Assembly: GCF_900110755.1 (NCBI RefSeq)
Contig: NZ_FOFF01000030.1
Location: 1 to 61,046 of the forward strand
Origin: Streptomyces sp. yr375
GTDB taxonomy: Bacteria > Actinomycetota > Actinomycetes > Streptomycetales > Streptomycetaceae
Direction: 5' to 3'
DNA length: 61,046 nt
The notes beneath the pieces were generated by a model. That model was not told where the DNA came from and ran no database searches. It was given only the letters and a program-made list of their open reading frames with translations. How positions within the stretch are numbered: position 1 is the stretch's first letter; each line of letters begins with the position of its first letter. Made by a program: the position numbers and the translations under genes. Shown here one piece after another: positions 26,334 through 34,867 of this stretch.

Positions 26334-27071
26334 ATGGCAACACACACCCCCACCCCCACCCTCGGCAGGTTCGCCAAGATCCTGCTGGCCCCCACCCTCG
26401 CCCCCGTCCTCGCCCTCGGCGCCACCGTAGGACTCGCCGCCGCCCCCGCCCAGGCAGCCGTCTGGAACACCTGCGACCAGTGGGGCAACACCAGCCTGAA
26501 CGGCTACACGCTGTACAACAACATCTGGGGTTCAGGCGCAGGCAGCCAGTGCACCTGGGCCAACTCCGGTACGAACTGGGGTGTTTGGGCCAACCACCCG
26601 AACACCGGCGGCATCAAGTCGTACCCCAACGCCAAGAAGGTGATCAACAAGACGATCACCTCGCTCGGTTCGCTGTCCAGCAGCTACAACGTCACGGTCC
26701 CGTCGTCCGGCGCGTACAACACGTCGTACGACATCTGGGACACGGACTACGACTACGAGATCATGCTCTGGGTGAACTACAACGGCGCGGTCGGCCCCCT
26801 CGGCACCTCCCAGGGCAATGTCACCCTCGGCGGCCACACCTGGACCGTCTACAAGGGGAACAACGGCTCGAACGAGGTGTTCTCGTTCCTGCGCACGTCG
26901 GACTCCTCGTCCGGCACCGTCGCCATCCTGCCGATCCTCAAGTGGATCAAGGACACGAAGGGCTGGTTCGGTAACGAGACCATCGGTGACGTGCAGTTCG
27001 GCTACGAGATCACCTCGTCCTCGGGCGGGCTGGACTTCGTGACCAACAACCTCACCGTCAGCAGCAGTTGA
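26334..27071 (+). CDS. Secreted glycoside hydrolase family 12 endoglucanase
   Basis: The 245-residue precursor has a signal peptide of about 42 residues ending APAQAA. A mature GH12 domain of about 203 residues follows with no extra binding module. The nucleophile is Glu142 (YDYEIMLWVNY) and the acid/base Glu225 (QFGYEITSSSGG). The start WNTCDQWGNTSLNGYTLYNNIWG is typical. GH12 enzymes cut beta-1,4-glucans, many preferring xyloglucan. GGAAGGGACGCC precedes the ATG 26 bp after the GH95 stop, so it is probably cotranscribed. It would generate the oligosaccharides used by the other enzymes. Confidence 0.92.
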   Translation: MATHTPTPTLGRFAKILLAPTLAPVLALGATVGLAAAPAQAAVWNTCDQWGNTSLNGYTLYNNIWGSGAGSQCTWANSGTNWGVWANHPNTGGIKSYPNAKKVINKTITSLGSLSSSYNVTVPSSGAYNTSYDIWDTDYDYEIMLWVNYNGAVGPLGTSQGNVTLGGHTWTVYKGNNGSNEVFSFLRTSDSSSGTVAILPILKWIKDTKGWFGNETIGDVQFGYEITSSSGGLDFVTNNLTVSSS

Positions 27072-27099
27072 GGTCGGGGCCGAGGCCGGCGGGGCGTTC

Positions 27100-28287
27100 C
27101 TATGCCCGGTCGACCTCGGCCCGCAGCGCGTTGTAGTCGGCGAACGCCGAGTCGACGTCGGCGCGGGTCAGCCCGTACCGGGCCAGGTCGTAGCTGTGCG
27201 GCCGGGTGCCCTTGGGCCGGGCGGCGATCTGCGGGAGCCGCGCCGCGTCGGCGTCGGTCCAGCGGGCGCCGATGGCGTCGTACAGCTTCGGGGCGCCGGT
27301 GGCCGGGTCGGCGCCGAGCCAGGAGTACGGGACGTCCACGAGCGCCTCGCGGGGCACGGCGGCGCGGGCCGCGAGGCCGCGCCGCACGGAGCGGCTCAGC
27401 AGGTCCAGCCAGGTGGCCCCGAGGCCGGGCAGGTCGAGGGGTCGCAGGGTGATGGCCATGCCGTGCTCGATCAGACTGCAGAACGACGCCACGACGGCGG
27501 CCGGTTCGCGGTGCGTCCACACGAGGGTGGCGTCGGGGAAGACCTTGAGCAGCGCGTCCAGGCTCTCGGTGTGCAGCGGGGACTTCAGCACCCAGCGACG
27601 GCGCGGCCGGCCGTACTGGAGCACCTGGTAGATCTGCTTGAGGTAGGCGTAGTCGGGGACGAAGTCCCGCTCGTCCAGCGCTGCCAGGTACGCGGGGATA
27701 CGGGCCTGGGACAGCGGCATGATGGTGTGCGGGAGGGCGAAGGTGCACTCCTCGGGGCCCTCGGCGGTCATCGGGTGGATGTCGCGGTAGCGCGGCGAGA
27801 ACAGGTTGATGCCGCCGACCATCATGCGCGCGGCGGCGACCGCCTTCTTGCGCTGCTCGGGCGTGCCGTCCAGATCCGGTGTCAGCAACTCCCACAGGCG
27901 GGGACATCGGTGCTGCTCGGAGAGGGACAGCACCCCGTGGGTGAGGGTGGTCGCGGTGCGCGGCAGCCCCACCACGAACACCGGCCGCTCGATGGGCTCC
28001 TGGGCGATCAGGGGCTGCTCGGCGATGAGCCGCCGGACCCGGGCGCGGTTGGCGAGATGCCTGCGCACATGCCCCTGTGCGGACCACCAGCCGACCGGCG
28101 TGAGGTTCTCGTCCCGGGCCCAGCCGCGCAGCAGCATCCGGAAGTCGTCGACGAACTGCCCGTCCCCGTCCGGTCGTTCGGCGTCGGCGAGGAGCCGGTC
28201 GAAGGCGAGGTCGGGGGTGTGCCGGGAGCGGTGGCCGGGCCGGAGCAGCAGATTGGCCAGGGTGAGGGCGAGCGGGGGCGAGGACAT
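27100..28287 (-). CDS. Sulfotransferase family protein
   Basis: The 395-residue protein looks like a PAPS-dependent sulfotransferase. The 5'-phosphosulfate loop is VFVVGLPRTATTLTHGVLS, and the 3'-phosphate region is RRWVLKSPLHTESLDALLKVFPDATLVWTHREP. I chose ATG 28287 (MSSPPLALTL), preceded by AAGGGTG; a GTG at 28305 lacks a ribosome-binding site. It converges on GH12 with a 28-bp gap. The acceptor may be a lipid, a small molecule or a glycan. Its link to the glycan locus is uncertain. Confidence 0.82.
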   Translation of the reverse strand: MSSPPLALTLANLLLRPGHRSRHTPDLAFDRLLADAERPDGDGQFVDDFRMLLRGWARDENLTPVGWWSAQGHVRRHLANRARVRRLIAEQPLIAQEPIERPVFVVGLPRTATTLTHGVLSLSEQHRCPRLWELLTPDLDGTPEQRKKAVAAARMMVGGINLFSPRYRDIHPMTAEGPEECTFALPHTIMPLSQARIPAYLAALDERDFVPDYAYLKQIYQVLQYGRPRRRWVLKSPLHTESLDALLKVFPDATLVWTHREPAAVVASFCSLIEHGMAITLRPLDLPGLGATWLDLLSRSVRRGLAARAAVPREALVDVPYSWLGADPATGAPKLYDAIGARWTDADAARLPQIAARPKGTRPHSYDLARYGLTRADVDSAFADYNALRAEVDRA

Positions 28288-28463
28288 GGGCGGAACACCC
28301 TTCACGAGGGGCGGGCAGTGGACGGGTGGTCCTTACCCACCCAACTGCCTTTCCGCCCACGGGAGTTCACACGAAACGCAGCCGTTACACCCGACGCGTC
28401 GGGCGAGCCGGGCGAGCGAGTCAGACGGGCGTTTCAGACGGGCGTTTCAGGCGGGGCGCGGTT

Positions 28464-29510
28464 TCAGTCGGAGGGCACAGAGCCGGCGGCAGCGGAGACA
28501 GGCGCGGCCGGCGCCGGCCCCGTGCTGGCCCGGACCGTCAACTCGGGCGCGATCAGCACGACTTCGTCGCTGCCGCGCCCCTCCAGCTTGGCGACGAGGC
28601 GGTCCACCGCGTGCCGGCCCATCTCCTGGGCGGGGATGGCGACCGACGTCAGCCGTACCGAGGCCTGGACGGCGACCTGGTCGGGGCAGATCGCGACCAC
28701 CGACACGTCCTCGGGCACGGCCCGGCCCTGCTGCCGCAGCAGCGCGAGCAGCGGCTCCACCGCCGCCTCGTTCTGCACGACGAACCCGGTGGTGCCCGGC
28801 CGTTCGTCGAGGATCCGGGCCAGTGTCACGGCCATCGCGTCGTACCCGCCCTCGCACGGCCGGTGCAGCAGCCGCAGGCCCAACTCCCCGGCCCGGCCGC
28901 GGAGTCCGTCGAGGGTGCGCTCGGCGAAGCCGGTGTGCCGTTCGTAGACCGCGGGCGCTTCGCCGATGACCGCGATGTCACGGTGGCCCAGCGTCGCGAG
29001 GTGCTCCACGCACAGCGCGCCGGTCGCCGCGAAGTCCAGGTCGACACAGGTCAGCCCGGAGGTGTCGGCGGGCAGTCCGATCAGCACCGACGGCTGGTGG
29101 GTGGAGCGCAGCAACGGCAGCCGCTCGTCGTCGAGTTCGACGTCCATCACGATCATCGCGTCGGCGAGCCCGCTGCCGGTGACGCGCCGGACGGCGTCGG
29201 AGCCCTCCTCGCCGGTGAGCAGCAGGACGTCGTACCCGTGCGTGCGCGCCGTGGTGGCCACCGCGATGGCGATCTCCATCATCACCGGCACATACATGTC
29301 GGTGCGCAGGGGGATCATCAGCGCGATGATGTTCGACTTGCTGCTGGCCAGGGCGCGGGCGCCCGCGTTCGGGTGGTAGCCGAGGTCCCGGATGCTCTGC
29401 TCGACCCGCTGCCGGGTGGACGTGGAGATGGACCGCTTGCCACTGAGGACATAGCTCACCGTGCTCGCCGAGACTCCGGCGTGCTGGGCGACCTCGGCGA
29501 GGGTGACCAT
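28464..29510 (-). CDS. LacI family transcriptional regulator
   Basis: The 348-residue repressor has the N-terminal LacI helix-turn-helix MVTLAEVAQHAGVSASTVSYVLSGKRSIS, the hinge YHPNAGARALAS and a periplasmic-binding-protein-like sugar domain. The ATG at 29510 follows GGAGAGCTGG; a 33-codon extension upstream is discounted because the HTH normally starts the protein. Two copies of the GAAGCGCTTC palindrome lie 20-125 bp upstream, so autoregulation is likely. The same palindrome in the GH3/GH42 gap makes it the probable regulator of the glycan genes, induced by an oligosaccharide. Confidence 0.92.
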   Translation of the reverse strand: MVTLAEVAQHAGVSASTVSYVLSGKRSISTSTRQRVEQSIRDLGYHPNAGARALASSKSNIIALMIPLRTDMYVPVMMEIAIAVATTARTHGYDVLLLTGEEGSDAVRRVTGSGLADAMIVMDVELDDERLPLLRSTHQPSVLIGLPADTSGLTCVDLDFAATGALCVEHLATLGHRDIAVIGEAPAVYERHTGFAERTLDGLRGRAGELGLRLLHRPCEGGYDAMAVTLARILDERPGTTGFVVQNEAAVEPLLALLRQQGRAVPEDVSVVAICPDQVAVQASVRLTSVAIPAQEMGRHAVDRLVAKLEGRGSDEVVLIAPELTVRASTGPAPAAPVSAAAGSVPSD

Positions 29511-29529
29511 CCAGCTCTCCAAGTGGTGT

Positions 29530-29543
29530 GAAGCGCTTCGACA
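29530..29543. promoter_or_regulatory. LacI-type operator, autoregulatory, proximal
   Basis: GAAGCGCTTCGACA at 29530-29543 contains the 10-bp core palindrome GAAGCGCTTC, 20 bp upstream of the LacI start codon. Its left flank is degenerate compared with the distal site. Confidence 0.65.
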
Positions 29544-29611
29544 GTGCGCGGGACGAACAGGGGCGGGTGGGGTGGTTCGACAGTAGTCCCAGTGGAGATG
29601 GGTGTCCATAG

Positions 29612-29633
29612 GTTGTCGAAGCGCTTCGACAAC
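29612..29633. promoter_or_regulatory. LacI-type operator, perfect 22-bp palindrome
   Basis: The 22 bp at 29612-29633 form a perfect palindrome centred on AGCGCT, with arms GTTGTCGAAGC and GCTTCGACAAC. It is the most symmetric of the four copies and probably the highest-affinity site. It lies about 100 bp upstream of the LacI gene, 82 bp from the proximal copy. Confidence 0.78.
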
Positions 29634-29945
29634 GGTCCGGCAGCCAATTGTGAGGGATTGGTGGAGAAGGCTACGGCAACTTGCCCGGCCCGGCGGCCGC
29701 GAGCCGGGGTGGCGAGCCGGGCGCCGGGCAAGCGGACGACGTCACCCGGGCACTCGTTCGGCGCAAACCGCTGGGCGACGACACGGACGTCTCCCGCACC
29801 GAGTCCGCCACCGAGTCCGGCACCGAAGTCGCCAAGGGAACCGGCCGCCCGCCCACCATGTCGTACGCCGTCACCGTCGGCTGAGCCGCCCGAACCGGCC
29901 CGCGAGGGGTGGCGGGGGCACCCGGGATCGGGTACCAACGATCGG
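29634..29945. other. Gap with a possible short coding remnant
   Basis: No recognised gene is present. A frame at 29681-29884 (TTG start, 67 codons, ending RPPTMSYAVTVG then TGA) has strongly G/C-biased third positions like a real Streptomyces gene. It lacks a convincing ribosome-binding site or similarity I recognise. It may be the tail of a decayed gene. Confidence 0.3.
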
Positions 29946-29985
29946 GTAGCACCCATCGGTAACGAGTAGCACCCATCGGTAACCA
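29946..29985. repeat. Two tandem 20-bp direct repeats upstream of the acyl-CoA dehydrogenase
   Basis: GTAGCACCCATCGGTAACGA at 29946-29965 is repeated at 29966-29985 with two terminal differences, 40 to 80 bp before the start at 30026. A spacing of two helical turns would put bound regulators on one DNA face, so this is a candidate operator or activator site. Confidence 0.55.
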
Positions 29986-30025
29986 AATGTGGCCCGAGAT
30001 CCCGATTCGCGGCGAGGTGAGCCTC

Positions 30026-31963
30026 ATGTCCGCACCACCCCTCAAGAAACCCACCGTCACCGAACGCGAGGCCCGCCAGGTGGCGGAGGCCGCGCGGGAG
30101 CAGGACTGGCGCAAGCCGAGCTTCGCCAAGGAACTGTTCCTTGGCCGCTTCCGGCTCGACCTCATCCACCCCCACCCGCTCCCCTCCGACGAGGCCGTCC
30201 GGCGCGGCGAGCAGTTCCTCGCCAAACTCCGCGACTTCTGCGAGACGAAGGTGGACGGGGCCCGCATCGAGCGCGAGGCCCGCATCCCCGACGAGGTGAT
30301 CAACGGGCTCAAGGAGCTCGGCGCCCTCGGCATGAAGATCGACCCCAAGTACGGCGGTCTCGGCCTCACCCAGGTGTACTACAACAAGGCGCTGGCGTTG
30401 GTCGGCTCGGCCAGCCCGGCGATCGGCGTGCTGCTGTCGGCGCACCAGTCGATCGGCGTACCGCAGCCGCTGAAGATGTTCGGCACCGACGAGCAGAAGC
30501 GGGAGTTCCTGCCGCGCTGCGCCACCACCGCCATCAGCGCCTTCCTCCTCACCGAGCCGGACGTCGGCTCCGACCCGGCCCGCCTCGCGACGAGCGCGGT
30601 GCCCGACGGGGACGACTACGTCCTCGACGGGGTCAAGCTGTGGACGACCAACGGCGTGGTCGCCGACCTGCTGGTGGTCATGGCCCGGGTGCCCAGGAGC
30701 GAGGGCCACAAGGGCGGCATCACCGCGTTCGTCGTGGAGACGGACTCGCCCGGCATCACCGTCGAGAACCGCAACGCCTTCATGGGCCTGCGCGGCATCG
30801 AGAACGGCGTGACCCGCCTCCACCAGGTCCGGGTGCCGGCCGCGCACCGCATCGGCCCCGAGGGCGCGGGCCTGAAGATCGCCCTCACCACCCTCAACAC
30901 CGGCCGGCTCTCGCTGCCCGCGTCCTGCGTGGCCGCCGGCAAGTGGAGCCTGAAGATCGCCCGCGAGTGGTCGGCGGCCCGTGAGCAGTGGGGCAAGCCG
31001 ATCGCCCACCACGAGGCGGTCGGCGCGAAGATCAGCTTCATCGCGGCGACGACCTTCGCCCTGGAAGCGGTCCTCGACCTCTCCTCGCAGATGGCCGACG
31101 AGGACCGCAACGACATCCGCATCGAGGGCGCGCTGGCCAAGCTCATCGCCTCCGAGATGGGCTGGCGCATGGCCGACGAACTCGTCCAGATCCGCGGCGG
31201 CCGGGGCTTCGAGACGGCCGATTCGCTGGCCGCCCGGGGCGAGAAGGCGGTCCCCGCCGAACAGCTCCTGCGCGACCTGCGCATCAACCGCATCTTCGAG
31301 GGCTCGACGGAGATCATGCACCTCCTGATCGCCCGCGAGGCCGTCGACGCCCACCTCACGGTCGCCGGCGACCTCATCGACCCCGACAAGTCCCTCCAGG
31401 ACAAGGCGAAGGCGGGCGCCAACGCGGGCGTCTTCTACGCCAAGTGGCTCCCGAAGCTGGTCGCGGGACCAGGCCAACTGCCCACGTCGTACGGCGATTT
31501 CAAGCAGGGCGGGGTCGACCTCTCGCCGCACCTGCGCTACGTCGAACGGCACGCACGCAAGCTCGCCCGCTCCACCTTCTACGCCATGTCCCGCTGGCAG
31601 GGCCGGATGGAGACCAAGCAGGGTTTCCTCGGCCGGATCGTCGACATCGGCGCGGAACTGTTCGCGATGAGCGCCGCCTGCGTCCGCGCGGAACTGCTGC
31701 GCTCGCGCGGCGAGCACGGCCGCGAGGCCTACCAGCTCGCCGACGCCTTCTGCCACCAGTCCCGCATCCGCGTCGAGGAGCTGTTCAACCGCCTCTGGAG
31801 CAACACCGACGACCTGGACCGCAAGGTCGTCAAGGGCGTCATGGCCGGCTCCTACGAGTGGCTGGAGCAGGGCATCGTCGACCCGTCCGGAGACGGCCCC
31901 TGGATCGCCGACGCCTCGCCGGGTCCGAGCGAGAGGGAGAACCTGCACCGCCCGATCAGGTGA
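30026..31963 (+). CDS. Acyl-CoA dehydrogenase, VLCAD-like
   Basis: The 645-residue FAD enzyme catalyses the first step of fatty acid beta-oxidation. FAD and substrate motifs include LLTEPDVGSDPARLAT and KLWTTNGVVADLLVV. The catalytic glutamate is about residue 425 in RINRIFEGSTEIMH. An extra C-terminal helical domain of about 200 residues makes it longer than the usual 380-400-residue enzymes, as in very-long-chain types. ATG 30026 follows GAGGTGAGCCTC. No partner beta-oxidation gene is adjacent. Chain-length preference is inferred from architecture. Confidence 0.88.
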   Translation: MSAPPLKKPTVTEREARQVAEAAREQDWRKPSFAKELFLGRFRLDLIHPHPLPSDEAVRRGEQFLAKLRDFCETKVDGARIEREARIPDEVINGLKELGALGMKIDPKYGGLGLTQVYYNKALALVGSASPAIGVLLSAHQSIGVPQPLKMFGTDEQKREFLPRCATTAISAFLLTEPDVGSDPARLATSAVPDGDDYVLDGVKLWTTNGVVADLLVVMARVPRSEGHKGGITAFVVETDSPGITVENRNAFMGLRGIENGVTRLHQVRVPAAHRIGPEGAGLKIALTTLNTGRLSLPASCVAAGKWSLKIAREWSAAREQWGKPIAHHEAVGAKISFIAATTFALEAVLDLSSQMADEDRNDIRIEGALAKLIASEMGWRMADELVQIRGGRGFETADSLAARGEKAVPAEQLLRDLRINRIFEGSTEIMHLLIAREAVDAHLTVAGDLIDPDKSLQDKAKAGANAGVFYAKWLPKLVAGPGQLPTSYGDFKQGGVDLSPHLRYVERHARKLARSTFYAMSRWQGRMETKQGFLGRIVDIGAELFAMSAACVRAELLRSRGEHGREAYQLADAFCHQSRIRVEELFNRLWSNTDDLDRKVVKGVMAGSYEWLEQGIVDPSGDGPWIADASPGPSERENLHRPIR

Positions 31964-31983
31964 GCCACCGCACGCACGCCCTA

Positions 31984-32037
31984 AGGGTGCCCCGTACTCC
32001 GAGCCCCTCGTGAGGGGGGGCGAGGAGGGGGCACCCT
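31984..32037. terminator. Branched hairpin terminator
   Basis: AGGGTGCCCC at 31984-31993 pairs with GGGGCACCCT at 32028-32037. Inside lies a second hairpin, CCCCTC-GT-GAGGGG. It separates the acyl-CoA dehydrogenase from dxr. Confidence 0.7.
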
Positions 32038-32073
32038 GTCCGGCCGCCCGGCCGGTGCGGCAACAATGGGGGG

Positions 32074-33348
32074 ATGAGCGACAGTCCAGCCTCCCGAGGA
32101 TTCCGGGCCCGTGCCCTCGCCGACCCCCACCTCGTCTACGACCCCGTCGTGGGCGACGGCCCCAAGGACGTGGTGATCCTCGGCTCCACCGGGTCCATCG
32201 GCACCCAGGCCATCGACCTCGTGCTGCGCAACCCGGACCGGTTCCGGGTGACCGGCCTGTCCGCCAACGGCGGCCGGGTCGCCCTCCTCGCCGAGCAGGC
32301 GCACCGCCTGCGGGTACGGACCGTGGCGGTCGCCCGCGCGGACGTCGTACCGGCCCTGCGCGAGGCACTCGCCGCCGAGTACGGCGCGGGCGAGCCGCTC
32401 CCCGAGGTCCTCGCCGGCCCGGAGGCCGCCGCCCAGCTCGCCGCCTCCGACTGCCACACCGTGCTCAACGGCATCACCGGCTCCATCGGCCTCGCGCCGA
32501 CCCTCGCCGCCCTGGCGGCGGGCCGCACCCTCGCGCTCGCCAACAAGGAGTCGCTCATCGTCGGCGGCCCGCTGGTCAAGGCGCTGGCGAAGCCCGGGCA
32601 GATCATCCCGGTCGACTCCGAGCACGCGGCCCTCTTCCAGGCCCTGGCCGCGGGCACCCGCGCGGACGTCCGCAAGCTCGTCGTCACCGCCTCCGGCGGC
32701 CCCTTCCGCGGCCGTACGAAGCGGGAGCTGGCGGATGTGACGGTCGAGGAGGCCCTCGCCCACCCCACCTGGTCCATGGGCCCGGTGATCACGATCAACT
32801 CCGCGACCCTGGTCAACAAGGGCCTGGAGGTCATCGAGGCGCACCTGCTCTACGACATTCCCTTCGACCGCATTGAGGTCGTCGTACACCCCCAGTCGTA
32901 TGTCCACTCGATGGTTGAGTTCACGGACGGATCGACACTGGCGCAGGCGACGCCCCCCGACATGCGCGGGCCCATCGCCATCGGCCTCGGCTGGCCCGGC
33001 CGGGTGCCCGACGCGGCGCCCGCCTTCGACTGGAGCACGGCGTCGACGTGGGAGTTCTTCCCGCTCGACAACGAGGCCTTCCCCTCGGTGAACCTCGCCC
33101 GGCACGTGGGCGAGCTCGCGGGCACGGCCCCGGCGGTGTTCAATGCGGCCAACGAGGAGTGCGTGGAGGCGTTCCGCAAGGGCGCGCTGCCGTTCAACGG
33201 GATCATGGAGACCGTCACCCAGGTCGTGGAGGAACACGACACGCCGGTGACGGGAACTTCACTCACCGTGTCGGACGTCCTTGAAGCGGAGACCTGGGCA
33301 CGGGCCCGGGTCCAGGAACTGACGGTTACCGCGGAGGCGCGTGCATGA
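32074..33348 (+). CDS. dxr: 1-deoxy-D-xylulose 5-phosphate reductoisomerase
   Basis: The 424-residue enzyme converts DXP to MEP with NADPH, the first committed step of the MEP isoprenoid pathway. The NADPH site is ILGSTGSIGTQAIDL near the N-terminus. The metal and substrate segments are ANKESLIVGG, VDSEHAALFQAL and TASGGPFRGRTKREL. The N-terminus is about 25 residues longer than E. coli Dxr. Its stop overlaps the site-2 protease start by ATGA, and ispG follows, so MEP genes cluster here. Confidence 0.95.
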   Translation: MSDSPASRGFRARALADPHLVYDPVVGDGPKDVVILGSTGSIGTQAIDLVLRNPDRFRVTGLSANGGRVALLAEQAHRLRVRTVAVARADVVPALREALAAEYGAGEPLPEVLAGPEAAAQLAASDCHTVLNGITGSIGLAPTLAALAAGRTLALANKESLIVGGPLVKALAKPGQIIPVDSEHAALFQALAAGTRADVRKLVVTASGGPFRGRTKRELADVTVEEALAHPTWSMGPVITINSATLVNKGLEVIEAHLLYDIPFDRIEVVVHPQSYVHSMVEFTDGSTLAQATPPDMRGPIAIGLGWPGRVPDAAPAFDWSTASTWEFFPLDNEAFPSVNLARHVGELAGTAPAVFNAANEECVEAFRKGALPFNGIMETVTQVVEEHDTPVTGTSLTVSDVLEAETWARARVQELTVTAEARA

Positions 33349-34649
33349 CAGCCCTGATGATGATCCTCGGCATAGTCGTCTTCGCGGTCGGCCTGCTCTT
33401 CTCGATCGCCTGGCACGAGCTGGGGCACCTGTCCACGGCCAAGCTCTTCGGCATCCGCGTGCCGCAGTACATGGTCGGCTTCGGGCCGACGATCTTCTCC
33501 CGCCGCAAGGGCGAGACCGAGTACGGCATCAAGGCCATCCCCTTCGGCGGCTACATCCGCATGATCGGCATGTTCCCGCCGGGCGAGGACGGCCGGATCA
33601 CGGCCCGCTCCACCTCCCCCTGGCGCGGCATGATCGAGGACGCCCGCTCGGCCGCGTACGAGGAACTCCAGCCGGGCGACGAGACCCGCATGTTCTACAC
33701 GCGCAAGCCGTGGAAGCGCGTCATCGTGATGTTCGCGGGCCCCTTCATGAACCTGGTGCTCGCGGCCGTGCTGTTCCTCACGGTCCTGATGGGCTTCGGC
33801 ATCTCGCAGCAGACCACCACGGTCAGCTCGGTCTCCCCCTGCGTCATCGCGCAGAGCCAGAACCGCGACGCGTGCAAGCCGACCGACCCGGCCTCCCCGG
33901 CCGCGGCCGCCGGCATGAAGCCCGGCGACAAGATCGTCTCCTTCGCGGGCCAGCGGACGGACGACTGGAACAGGCTCTCCGACCTGATCCGGGTCAGCGC
34001 GGGCAAGCAGGTGGCCATCGTCGTCGACCGCAAGGGCCAGGAGCTGACCCTGCACACGACCATCGCCACCAACCTGGTCGCCCAGAAGGACTCCGGCGGG
34101 GCGTACGTCCAGGGCAAGTACGTCAAGGCGGGCTTCCTCGGCTTCAGCGCGGCCACCGGCGTCGTCAAGCAGGACTTCGGCGACTCCGTGTCCTGGATGG
34201 GCGACCGGGTCGGCGAGGCCGTCGACTCCATCGCCGCCCTCCCCGGCAAGATCCCGGCCCTGTGGAACGCGGCCTTCGACGGCGCGCCCCGCGCGCCCGA
34301 CTCCCCGATGGGCGTGGTCGGCGCGGCCCGCGTCGGCGGTGAGATCTTCACCCTGGACATCCCGGCCTCACAGCAGTTGGCGATGGCCGTGATGCTCGTC
34401 GCGGGCTTCAACCTCTCCCTGTTCCTGTTCAACATGCTCCCGCTGCTGCCCCTGGACGGCGGGCATGTCGCGGGCGCCCTGTGGGAGTCGCTGCGCCGCA
34501 ACCTTGCGAAGCTCCTGAAGCGACCGGACCCGGGCCCGTTCGACGTGGCGAAGCTGATGCCGGTGGCCTATGTGGTGGCGGGCATCTTCATCTGCTTCAC
34601 GGTGCTGGTCCTGATCGCGGACGTGGTGAACCCGGTGAAAATCTCGTAG
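33345..34649 (+). CDS. Site-2 metalloprotease (RseP / Rip-type)
   Basis: The 434-residue intramembrane protease has the zinc motif HELGH at residues 24-28 in the first helix, a central PDZ domain (PAAAAGMKPGDKIVSFAGQRTDDW) and the second zinc-ligand motif LLPLDGGH with Asp371 near the C-terminus. About four membrane segments are visible. Such proteases cut anti-sigma factors or other membrane proteins; the mycobacterial counterpart is Rip1. It is coupled to dxr by overlap and followed by a terminator. Substrates are not known from the sequence. Confidence 0.93.
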   Translation: MTALMMILGIVVFAVGLLFSIAWHELGHLSTAKLFGIRVPQYMVGFGPTIFSRRKGETEYGIKAIPFGGYIRMIGMFPPGEDGRITARSTSPWRGMIEDARSAAYEELQPGDETRMFYTRKPWKRVIVMFAGPFMNLVLAAVLFLTVLMGFGISQQTTTVSSVSPCVIAQSQNRDACKPTDPASPAAAAGMKPGDKIVSFAGQRTDDWNRLSDLIRVSAGKQVAIVVDRKGQELTLHTTIATNLVAQKDSGGAYVQGKYVKAGFLGFSAATGVVKQDFGDSVSWMGDRVGEAVDSIAALPGKIPALWNAAFDGAPRAPDSPMGVVGAARVGGEIFTLDIPASQQLAMAVMLVAGFNLSLFLFNMLPLLPLDGGHVAGALWESLRRNLAKLLKRPDPGPFDVAKLMPVAYVVAGIFICFTVLVLIADVVNPVKIS

Positions 34650-34675
34650 CCACCCGACGGCCACCCACAAGCCAA

Positions 34676-34707
34676 GGCGGCCCGGGACGATACATCCCCG
34701 GGCCGCC
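34676..34707 (+). terminator. Hairpin terminator after the dxr operon
   Basis: GGCGGCCCGGG at 34676-34686 pairs perfectly with CCCGGGCCGCC at 34697-34707 around a 10-nt loop, 27 bp after the protease stop. There is no T-run, as is usual in Streptomyces. Confidence 0.75.
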
Positions 34708-34867
34708 GTGGACCGAGCTTCGACCAAGGTTCGATCCAGCTTCGGTCGAGTGGGTTTTCAAGGTCGCCGGGAGTGCCCGCGTCCGGACCGGTACCGTAAT
34801 CTCGAAGCCTGGAGCCCGCCTCCGACGGGACCTGGACCTTGATCCACGACTTGGGGTTGCACAGCAG

